The notes beneath the pieces were generated by a model. The model was not told the DNA's origin. It was given only the letters and a program-made list of their open reading frames with translations, and made no database searches. A DNA stretch of 16,096 nt, taken from contig CAIQPA010000663.1 in assembly GCA_903873545.1 (NCBI GenBank), forward strand, positions 1 through 16,096. Direction: 5' to 3'. Shown piece by piece: positions 9,081-15,706 of this stretch (the first letter of the stretch is position 1; each line of letters opens with the position of its first letter). A program made the translations under genes and the position numbers. Source of the stretch: an uncultured delta proteobacterium (GTDB lineage Bacteria; Myxococcota_A; Bradymonadia; REDH01).

Positions 9081-12000
9081 ATGCACATTCCAAGCAATCT
9101 TCTCCGTTATGCCATGGGCGGACTCTTCGCGGCTGTTCTGCTGCCCCAGTCGGTGATGGCTGCCAACCCTGCCTTCCCGAACGGACCGGACGAAGATCCG
9201 AAGGTGGCGATGCCGGACGATCCAGGCTATTTCAGCTGCACCCGAAACGCCGATGGCAGCTGTGCCGACCGCGCCCGCGGCGCGTGGGAGCAGTGGTCCT
9301 TCTACCCTGAGTCCTGGATCGGCCCCAACGCGGGCGCCATCCGGCCCGAGGAGCGCGATACGCTCGGTACGGGCATGAGCGCCGACCGCGCCTGGCAGGT
9401 AACCACGGGCGACCCGGGTATCCTCATCGCCATCCACGACGACGGCACGGGCTGGCTCCGACCCGAGATGGTGGAGAAGACCTTCATCAAGCGGGAGGAG
9501 CTCGACTTCGACGGCTGCCGGCCAGAAATCGGTTGCCTTGTCGAGACGCCGGCAGACCGCTTCGACGCCAATGGTGACGGCAAGTTCAACATGCTCGACT
9601 ACGCTGTCTGCGACGGCGAGCGCGAGCGGTGGGACAGCATGGGCAACGGCAACACCCGGCTCGACCCCGCAGACCTCATCCGCAACTGCTCGGATGGCAT
9701 CGACGCCGACGCGAACGGCTATATCGACGACATCTCCGGCTGGGACTTCTACTGGGACGACAACGACCCCACCGACGACACCGAGCATGACCACGGCGAG
9801 TGGGAGGGCATGATCGCCACCGCGCCGGTCAACGACGGGCGCGGTGAGGTGGGCATCTGCCCCGACTGCTCCGTCATCTTCCTCCGCGTGGGCGACAGCT
9901 TCGTCGCAGACAGCAACGATTTTGCTGCCGCAGCCATCTACGCCGTCGACAACGGCGCCGACATCGTCTCGGAGGCGCTCGGCTCCCTCAACATGGGGCC
10001 GCTCGCCTATGAGGCCATCGAGTATGCCTACCAGAACGGCGTGCCTGTCATCGCCTCGGCGGCCGACGAGAACAGCTTCCACCAGAACATGCCGGGCACC
10101 GCCAACCACACCATCTACGTTCACTCCATCGAGGCCGACGACAACGATGATTGGCAGGCCAGCAGCTTTCTCAGCTACTCCGCCTGCACCAACCATGGTG
10201 CCAACCTGCTGCTCTCGACGCCGGGCACGGGCTGCTCGTCGCAGGCCACCGGCATGTCGGCAGGACAGGCCGGTCTGCTCCTCAGCTACGCCCGCCAGCA
10301 AGCATTGAGCCCATCGCTCACGCCGGAAGAGATTCGCGGGCTCATGATCCAGGGCGTCGACGACATCGTCGTCAACCCGGGCGGAGAAGACCTGAGCAAG
10401 TTCCCGAGCGACGTCGGTTGGGACTACCATTTCGGATACGGACGCAACAATGCACGCAAGGCGCTGGATCTGCTTCGCACGGGCGCCATCCCGCCCGAGG
10501 TCGACATCGTCGACCCGCTCTGGTTCGGCACCCACTACCCCCGCCGCGATGGCTTCTCGCTCGCGGTCACCGGCCGCATCGGAAGCCGCACCGATGGTGC
10601 TGCGCCTCGCTACGCCTCCTACCGCTGGCAGCTGATGACGGCGCCCGGCAAGGCCCCCGCGGAGGCCGACTTCGAGCTCGAAGCGAGTGGCACCACGACG
10701 GGCGTCGACGGCCTCATCGCGACGCTCGATCTCACCGCGCTCACCGACCGCATCGACCTCGACGCGGCGCTCACCGACCCCAACCGCTACGCCTACACGC
10801 TCAAGCTCATCGCCTGCGCCGACGGCCCGAGCGGCGAGGTCTGCGGCGAGTTCCGCAAGGGTGCCTTCCTCGCCAACGACCCCAACCTCTTTGCCGGCTT
10901 CCCCAAGAACCTCCGCGGTTCGGGCGAGGCGAGCAGCCGCTTTTACGATCTCAACGGCGACGGCGCCGATGAGCTCATCGTCCCCGAGGGCGCCGGCCTG
11001 GTACATGCCTTCAAGGCAGACGGCTCCGAGCTACCAGGCTGGCCGGTCAGCGTGGGCTACCGGCGTGGCTACGACCCCGCAGTGACGCCGAACCACCTCG
11101 GTGCCTGCGCCTTCCGCGATGACCGGACGGGCTGTGTGGCGCGACGCGAGGTTTCGTCCCCGTCGCGGCAGGGCTTCATCACCAACGCGGTGGCCGTCGC
11201 CGATCTTGCGAATGCGGATCGGGATGTCGCCGACCGCGCTGTGCAGGTGGTCGCGACAACCGTCGACGGCTTCGTCTGGGTCTTCAACACCGATGGCTCC
11301 GTGGCGCCCGGCTTCCCCGTCCGCACCGACGAGAGCTTCTCGCGCGGCTTCACGGATTTCCGCGAGCAGAACCGTCTTGACGAGGGCTTTGCAGGTGGCG
11401 CGGTACTGGCCGATCTCGACGGCAACGGCGACTTTGAGATCATCGCAGGTGGCATGGACCAGTACCTCTATGTTTGGAACCACGATGGCACGCCGTTCGA
11501 TGGATTCCCGGTGCTGCTGCAGGACAACGAGGAGCCCGACCCGGTCTCGGAGCGCATCATGGCGACGCCGGCCGTAGGCGACGTCGACAACGATGGCGAG
11601 CTCGAGATCATCGTCGGCACAGGCGAGGTCTACAACGAGCTCGAGAGCCGCCTCTACATGGTCCACGCGCTCGGCAACGCCGACCCGCGCGGCCCATTCG
11701 AGAACCTTGACGATGACCGCGAGAACCCCGGCCCCTATCGCACCGCAGCCCTCGCAGGCGCAGTGCTCCCGGTCGTCGGACAGGGCAACCCCTCCAACCC
11801 CATCATCGCCAACCTCGACGCAGACCCCTACCTCGAGTTCATGATGGAGGGCATCGGTGGCGCTCCGCTGGTCTACCAGTGGGACGGCACGGCGATGACC
11901 ATCGAGCGGGCGATGACCATCTCTACCGACACCTACGGCCCGCTCTCGAACTCGAACGATGAGTATGCCTACCCGCTCATCAACAACGGCGCCTTTGCCA

Positions 12001-12737
12001 ACATGAGCAACGATGGCTCGCTGGCCTTCATCAAGGGCACGGCCGGCTTCAAGTTCCTGCTCGCCTTTGCGGGCGGTGGCGAGAAGGCCGAGTTCGACCA
12101 CCAGGTTTCGGCCTGGAACACCTCGACGGGCCGCTTCCTCGACGGCTTCCCGCAGGTGACAGACGACTGGCAGTTCTTCATGACGCCGGCTGTTGCCGAC
12201 CTCGATGGCGATGGATTTGCAGAGGCCATCAGCGGCTCCGGCGGCTTCCGCCTCACCGCCTTCGACAAGGATGGACGGCAGCCCGAGGGCTGGCCCAAGC
12301 ACACGGGCGGCTGGCTTGGCGCGTCGCCCGCGATCGGCGACTTTGATGGCGATGGATTCTTCGATGTCGCTGCCCACACCCGCAACGGCTACCTCTTCGT
12401 CTGGAAGACGGCGGGGCCCGCGACCGGCACCATCGAGTGGAATGGGTTTGCTCACGACCCGCGCAACACCAACAACTACGAGACGCCGATGGCGCACGGT
12501 CCAGATCGCACCGCGGCCGGCGGCGAGGACGCAGGCTCGGGCGACGATGCGGGCAGCGATGCCGGGGTCGACGGAAGCGGCGCTGAGGACGATGTGGCGG
12601 TCAATCCGTTGAAGGCGAAGAAGAAGGAGGATGGCTGCAGCGCGGGTGGAACGCTCTCCGGATCGGTCGTGGCCAGCTTCGCGCTTCTCGCGCTCCTCGC
12701 GCTGCGTCGCCGCTATACCGCCTGCCCGGCAGGGTAG
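9081..12737 (+). CDS. Secreted S8 subtilase-like protein with FG-GAP repeats and MYXO-CTERM-like sorting tail
   Basis: 1218 aa. Residues 1-28 form a signal peptide (cleavage after VMA|A). A subtilase-like domain spans about 100-470: IAIHDDG gives the catalytic Asp (D120) and HDHGEWEG the His (H238). The serine region reads CSSQATGMSAGQAG (385-398) instead of GTSMAAP, so the nucleophile is uncertain (S393 is the only near candidate), and the oxyanion-hole Asn region reads ASAADEN (D329). Between Asp and His lie an EF-hand/dockerin-like loop (D162, N164, D166, N170, D173) and a DADANGYIDD element common in calcium-binding subtilases. FG-GAP/VCBS-type strands occur near 622, 777, 832, 909, 1038 and 1085. 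An Asp/Gly/Ala-rich linker (1148-1170) leads to GCSAGG, a hydrophobic helix and RRR (1185-1211), resembling MYXO-CTERM, which predicts surface display after tail processing. GGAG lies seven bases before the start. Proteolytic activity is doubtful. Confidence 0.88.
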   Translation: MHIPSNLLRYAMGGLFAAVLLPQSVMAANPAFPNGPDEDPKVAMPDDPGYFSCTRNADGSCADRARGAWEQWSFYPESWIGPNAGAIRPEERDTLGTGMSADRAWQVTTGDPGILIAIHDDGTGWLRPEMVEKTFIKREELDFDGCRPEIGCLVETPADRFDANGDGKFNMLDYAVCDGERERWDSMGNGNTRLDPADLIRNCSDGIDADANGYIDDISGWDFYWDDNDPTDDTEHDHGEWEGMIATAPVNDGRGEVGICPDCSVIFLRVGDSFVADSNDFAAAAIYAVDNGADIVSEALGSLNMGPLAYEAIEYAYQNGVPVIASAADENSFHQNMPGTANHTIYVHSIEADDNDDWQASSFLSYSACTNHGANLLLSTPGTGCSSQATGMSAGQAGLLLSYARQQALSPSLTPEEIRGLMIQGVDDIVVNPGGEDLSKFPSDVGWDYHFGYGRNNARKALDLLRTGAIPPEVDIVDPLWFGTHYPRRDGFSLAVTGRIGSRTDGAAPRYASYRWQLMTAPGKAPAEADFELEASGTTTGVDGLIATLDLTALTDRIDLDAALTDPNRYAYTLKLIACADGPSGEVCGEFRKGAFLANDPNLFAGFPKNLRGSGEASSRFYDLNGDGADELIVPEGAGLVHAFKADGSELPGWPVSVGYRRGYDPAVTPNHLGACAFRDDRTGCVARREVSSPSRQGFITNAVAVADLANADRDVADRAVQVVATTVDGFVWVFNTDGSVAPGFPVRTDESFSRGFTDFREQNRLDEGFAGGAVLADLDGNGDFEIIAGGMDQYLYVWNHDGTPFDGFPVLLQDNEEPDPVSERIMATPAVGDVDNDGELEIIVGTGEVYNELESRLYMVHALGNADPRGPFENLDDDRENPGPYRTAALAGAVLPVVGQGNPSNPIIANLDADPYLEFMMEGIGGAPLVYQWDGTAMTIERAMTISTDTYGPLSNSNDEYAYPLINNGAFANMSNDGSLAFIKGTAGFKFLLAFAGGGEKAEFDHQVSAWNTSTGRFLDGFPQVTDDWQFFMTPAVADLDGDGFAEAISGSGGFRLTAFDKDGRQPEGWPKHTGGWLGASPAIGDFDGDGFFDVAAHTRNGYLFVWKTAGPATGTIEWNGFAHDPRNTNNYETPMAHGPDRTAAGGEDAGSGDDAGSDAGVDGSGAEDDVAVNPLKAKKKEDGCSAGGTLSGSVVASFALLALLALRRRYTACPAG
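9564..9599 (+). other. EF-hand / dockerin-like calcium loop in the S8-like protein
   Basis: Encodes DANGDGKFNMLD. Acidic or amide residues sit at loop positions 1, 3, 5, 9 and 12 with Gly at 6, as in EF-hand and dockerin loops. Calcium binding is inferred from the pattern. Confidence 0.55.
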
Positions 12738-12871
12738 ATCAAAGCGAACGACCAGCCTGTGCGATTGCGCTCTTTGAGCCTCCGATTGCGGTGTTGAAGC
12801 CTTGCCGTGGATTGAGAAACCTCCGAGGGTGAGGCCCATCCCTTCTCTCCGAAGCAGCTTTCCGATGGTCT

Positions 12872-12893
12872 TGCGCCGTCGGGCGCATCTTTG
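12872..12893 (+). terminator. Possible rho-independent terminator
   Basis: Perfect 6-bp stem TGCGCC / GGCGCA with a GTCG loop, followed by TCTTTGG. The T-tract is short and interrupted, so termination may be weak. It lies 134 bases after the S8-like stop. Confidence 0.35.
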
Positions 12894-12926
12894 GCGCGTT
12901 GGGTGCATCGAAAGGACATACACCCT

Positions 12927-12942
12927 GAGGCGAATGCGCCTC
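12927..12942 (+). promoter_or_regulatory. Leader hairpin just upstream of the lipoprotein ribosome site
   Basis: Perfect 6-bp stem GAGGCG / CGCCTC with an AATG loop, ending eight bases before the GGAGG at 12951. It could stabilise the mRNA 5' end or affect ribosome access; it does not itself cover the ribosome site. Confidence 0.35.
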
Positions 12943-12950
12943 GACATTGA

Positions 12951-12955
12951 GGAGG
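12951..12955 (+). promoter_or_regulatory. Ribosome binding site that decides the lipoprotein start
   Basis: GGAGG is one base from an ATG at 12957 (too close) and seven bases from an ATG at 12963 (ideal), so translation should start at 12963. Confidence 0.75.
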
Positions 12956-12962
12956 AATGGAA

Positions 12963-15080
12963 ATGAGAAAGAGTGATTTTGTGAAGCTTCCAGGTTCCAT
13001 GGCGCTGCTGGCGCTGCTCTCGATGGCCGTCGGCTGCGGCGACGACGAGAAGGAGACCACGACCGACACGGGCACGACCGACACCGGTTCGGACACCGGC
13101 TCGGGCTCGGGCTCAGATACCGGCACCACGGACACGGGCACGACCGACACGGGCGAGACCGACACGACGGTTGCGGGCAACACCAAGATCCGCGTCTTCC
13201 ACGCATCGGACCTTGCCAACACCGCCTCTGAGGCCGGCGTCGACATCTACACGGGCGACACGCTTGTCGTGGACGCACTCGTCTACCGCTTCGGCACGGG
13301 CTTCCTCGAAGTCCCCGCCGGCGACTATGCCTTCAACGTCTTCGGTGATGGCGCAGGCCCGACCGGTGATGCGGCGCTCGCCATCCCCTCGCTCTCCTAC
13401 GCGGCCGATGCGGCCTACACCCTCGTGGCTTACGACAACGACGGCGCGATTGCGCCGCTCCGTCTCGACGAGTCGACCGCCACCATCGGTGCCGGTAACA
13501 TCCGTGTGCGCGCCATCCACGCTGCCGGCATCCTGCCTGAGGTCGACATCTGGAATGTGACCGACGCGGCCAACCCGGCGCTTCTCTTCGAGAACCTCGC
13601 CTTCGGTAGCGCCACTGCGCAGGTTGAAATCCCGGCGGCCGCCTACGCCCTCGGCATCGACCTCAACAACGACGCCTCCCCCGACGTCGTTATCGACGTG
13701 CCTGCGCTTCCCGCCGGCACCTCGGCCAACCTGTTCGCGATCGCAGATGCCGACGGCCCCTCCATTGTGGCCGATCTCGGCGCTGGCGAGGCGGTTGAGC
13801 TCCTGGGGCAGGAGCAGGCTGGCGAGACCAACATCCGCGTCTTCCACGGCGCGCCGTCGGCCGGTACGGTCGACGTCTACACGGGCGGAAGCGCGGTCAT
13901 CCCGGGCCTCGAGGCTCTCGCTGCGACCAACTACGTGACCGTCCCCGAAGGCGACTACGCCTTTGACGTCTTCGCCGCTGGCGCAGACCCGACCGGCACC
14001 CCCGCCTTCTCGATCCCGTCGCTCAACTACGCCGCCGACGCCTCCTACACGGCGGTCGCCTACGAGTCGGGCGCGAGCTTTGCCGCGCTTCGTCTTGACG
14101 AGCCCGCCATCGAGCCGGCCGCCGGTAACATCCGCGTTCGCGCCATCCACATCGCCAACGGCGTGGGCCAGGTCGACATCTGGAACATCACCGACCCCGC
14201 CGCACCGGCGCCGCTCATCGTCGACTTCAACTTCGGCACCGCGAGCGAGTTCCTCGAGATCCCTGCGCAGGCCTACACGCTCGGTCTTGACGTCGACAAC
14301 GACGCCTCGCCCGACCTGACCTTCAGCATCCCCGCGCTTCCGGCCGGCACCGTCGCCAACCTCTACGCCATCGTCGGCGTCGACGGCCCCTTCCTTGCCG
14401 GTCAGCTCGGCTCCACCGTCCTCCCCATCTTCCCCGATGCCGGCCCGACCAACATCCGCGTCTTCCACGCCTCGACAATCGCCAACGGCGCCTCGGCTCC
14501 CGGCGTCGACATCTACACCGGCGGCACCCTCGCGGTACCCGGCTTCGCCTACCTCACGGCCACCGACTACCTCTCGCTCCCCGAGGACACCTACAGCTTC
14601 GACGTCTTCGCCGCTGGCGCTGACCCGATGATGAGCACGCCCGCCCTCGCCATCCCCTCGCTGGCCTACGACGCCGATGCCTTCTACACCCTCGTCGCCT
14701 ACGACAACGCTGGCGCGATCGCCGGCCTCCGTCTCGATGACAGCGCTGCGCCCATCGCGGCCGGCCAGGTCCGCGTCCAGATTGTCCACGTGGCCAACAC
14801 CATCGGTCAGGTTGACGTCCTCGCCATTGACGGGCTCGGCGGCGCCTCGCCGCTGGTCACCGACCTCAACTTCGCATCCGCGACCGGCACGCTCGACATC
14901 GCTGCCGGCGCCTACACCGTGGGCCTCGACGTCAACAATGACCTCGCCGCAGACGTGATCTTCACGCTCCCCGAGCTCACCGCTGGCGCCAACGCCACCG
15001 TCTATGCCATCAAGGATGCGACCGGTCCCTTCCTCGCAGTGCAGCTCGGCACCACGGTCCTGACGATCCGCCCGAACTAA
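12963..15080 (+). CDS. Lipoprotein with six DUF4397-like repeats
   Basis: 705 aa from the ATG at 12963. The N-terminus RKSDF..LPGSMALLALLSMAVGC is a lipoprotein signal with the lipobox AVG|C (Cys codon at 13035); the +2 residue is Gly, so outer-membrane or surface location is plausible. A Thr/Asp/Gly/Ser linker of about 38 residues follows. The rest is six repeat units of about 100-107 aa: A units open IRVFHxxx and contain VDIYTGGT and VPxGDYxFDVF; B units open NIRVRAIHxAN and contain QVDIWN, LDVNNDxSPD and LPAGTxANLYAI. They alternate A-B-A-B-A-B. The pattern VxVFHAS...VDVY...VPAGDY is that of DUF4397, found in surface proteins of unknown function. There is no enzymatic motif; an adhesive or structural envelope role is inferred. 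The stop interlocks with that of rsmG. Confidence 0.88.
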   Translation: MRKSDFVKLPGSMALLALLSMAVGCGDDEKETTTDTGTTDTGSDTGSGSGSDTGTTDTGTTDTGETDTTVAGNTKIRVFHASDLANTASEAGVDIYTGDTLVVDALVYRFGTGFLEVPAGDYAFNVFGDGAGPTGDAALAIPSLSYAADAAYTLVAYDNDGAIAPLRLDESTATIGAGNIRVRAIHAAGILPEVDIWNVTDAANPALLFENLAFGSATAQVEIPAAAYALGIDLNNDASPDVVIDVPALPAGTSANLFAIADADGPSIVADLGAGEAVELLGQEQAGETNIRVFHGAPSAGTVDVYTGGSAVIPGLEALAATNYVTVPEGDYAFDVFAAGADPTGTPAFSIPSLNYAADASYTAVAYESGASFAALRLDEPAIEPAAGNIRVRAIHIANGVGQVDIWNITDPAAPAPLIVDFNFGTASEFLEIPAQAYTLGLDVDNDASPDLTFSIPALPAGTVANLYAIVGVDGPFLAGQLGSTVLPIFPDAGPTNIRVFHASTIANGASAPGVDIYTGGTLAVPGFAYLTATDYLSLPEDTYSFDVFAAGADPMMSTPALAIPSLAYDADAFYTLVAYDNAGAIAGLRLDDSAAPIAAGQVRVQIVHVANTIGQVDVLAIDGLGGASPLVTDLNFASATGTLDIAAGAYTVGLDVNNDLAADVIFTLPELTAGANATVYAIKDATGPFLAVQLGTTVLTIRPN
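13056..13169 (+). repeat. Low-complexity Thr-Asp-Thr-Gly linker repeat
   Basis: Imperfect short tandem repeats of ACGGGCACGACCGAC type and variants encode repeated TTDTG, SDTG and GSGS units. In the protein this is a flexible tether between the lipidated Cys and the folded repeats. Copy number could vary by slippage. Confidence 0.8.
13182..15077 (+). repeat. Three AB pairs of DUF4397-like coding repeats (period about 620-640 bp)
   Basis: A units begin near 13182, 13827 and 14448; B units near 13494, 14124 and 14763. Some blocks are identical at the DNA level: a 20-base block starting GACGTCTTCGCC recurs at 13965 and 14601, and ACCAACATCCGCGTCTTCCAC recurs at 13827 and 14448 apart from its last base context. 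This indicates duplication of a two-domain unit. Confidence 0.8.
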
Positions 15081-15706
15081 GCGCGGCGGTAGAGGAGAAC
15101 CACCCGGTCGCCGCCAGGCCCCGGGTAGGTAACCTCGGCAACCTCTGACCATCCAAGCCTCTCGGCCTCCGTGCCGAGGGGCTTGTTTCGTTCTGTGGCA
15201 TAGCAGAGCAGGTGGCCCTGCTCACGGACGATGGGGCGGGCCAACTCCAGCCAGAGCATCGGCTCGAAGACGGCGCGCGAGCAGGCCACGTCCCAGGTCC
15301 GCTCCTGCTCTTCGAGCCGGCCCTGGATGACCTCCACATGGGGCAGCCCCACCATCACCTTGGCGGTGGTGAGGAAGCGGGCCCGCTTGAGGCGCGGTTC
15401 GAGACAGGTGACCTTCCACGAGGGGCGCGCGATGGCGAGCGGGATGCCCGGAAGGCCGGCCCCACTGCCGACGTCGATGATGCTTCCGCTCTCGCCTAGG
15501 CGGTCGAGCAGGGGAAGGGCGCGGAGCGAGTCGAGCAGCAGCTCTTCGGCGAACCGGTCGCCGTCGAGTATGCCGACGAGGTTGGCCCGCTCGGAGCTCT
15601 CTTGCAGACCGCTCGCATAGGCGCCGAACTTTGCGATGGCGCCGGCGGGTAGCCGCCAGCTCTCTGCAAACTCGGTTGCCGCTCGCTCGCTTGCTGCCCG
15701 AAGGTC
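15077..15706 (-). CDS. rsmG: 16S rRNA (guanine-N7)-methyltransferase RsmG; start codon unresolved
   Basis: Class I SAM-dependent methyltransferase that modifies G527 (E. coli numbering) of 16S rRNA. The SAM-binding motif IIDVGSGAGLPGIPLA, followed by RARFLTTAK, SRAVFEP and a C-terminal GGDRVVLLY, is typical of RsmG. Homology extends upstream through ANLVGILDGDRFAEELLLDSL, so the N-terminus is expected near 15706, next to the helicase stop, giving about 209 aa (normal RsmG length). The oddity: reading this frame back to its TGA at 15800-15802, I find no ATG, GTG or TTG before the GTG at 15358, which would yield only 93 aa and lose the SAM site. The coordinate given is the first codon after the helicase stop, not a proven start. 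A rare start codon, a sequence error or recoding at the junction is possible. The stop overlaps the lipoprotein stop. Confidence 0.82.
   Translation of the reverse strand, partial: DLRAASERAATEFAESWRLPAGAIAKFGAYASGLQESSERANLVGILDGDRFAEELLLDSLRALPLLDRLGESGSIIDVGSGAGLPGIPLAIARPSWKVTCLEPRLKRARFLTTAKVMVGLPHVEVIQGRLEEQERTWDVACSRAVFEPMLWLELARPIVREQGHLLCYATERNKPLGTEAERLGWSEVAEVTYPGPGGDRVVLLYRRA

Larger units (their letters stand above)
12738..12956. other. Intergenic region between the S8-like gene and the DUF4397 lipoprotein gene
   Basis: About 220 bases. Just after the stop, an imperfect inverted repeat pairs TCAAAG (12739-12744) with CTTTGA (12772-12777); it is AT-rich for a terminator and weak. 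Two GC-rich hairpins follow (12872-12887 and 12927-12942). No convincing -35/-10 promoter could be picked, and no small gene is supported. The region presumably ends the upstream transcript and starts the lipoprotein transcript. Confidence 0.45.

Noticed and set aside
9564..9599. Dockerin module indicating a cellulosome
   Set aside because: Only one clear loop of this type, embedded inside a subtilase-like domain, and no cohesin is seen. A structural calcium loop is simpler.
8997..12947. Very long minus-strand open frames (over 600 aa each) opposite the S8-like gene
   Set aside because: Val/Gly/Arg/Asp-biased composition without domains, directly antisense to a protein with clear signal peptide, triad motifs and sorting tail. 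They are GC-driven shadows.
13056..15077. CRISPR-like or mobile repeat
   Set aside because: The repeats are in-frame, diverged and encode protein domains; there are no spacers, terminal inverted repeats or transposase.
13113..15152. 679-aa minus-strand open frame opposite the DUF4397 lipoprotein
   Set aside because: Its apparent repeats simply reflect the repeats of the real gene. It also runs into rsmG in the wrong frame.
15077..15358. RsmG as a 93-aa protein starting at GTG 15358
   Set aside because: This would omit the SAM-binding motif and about 115 conserved residues that are present upstream in the same frame.
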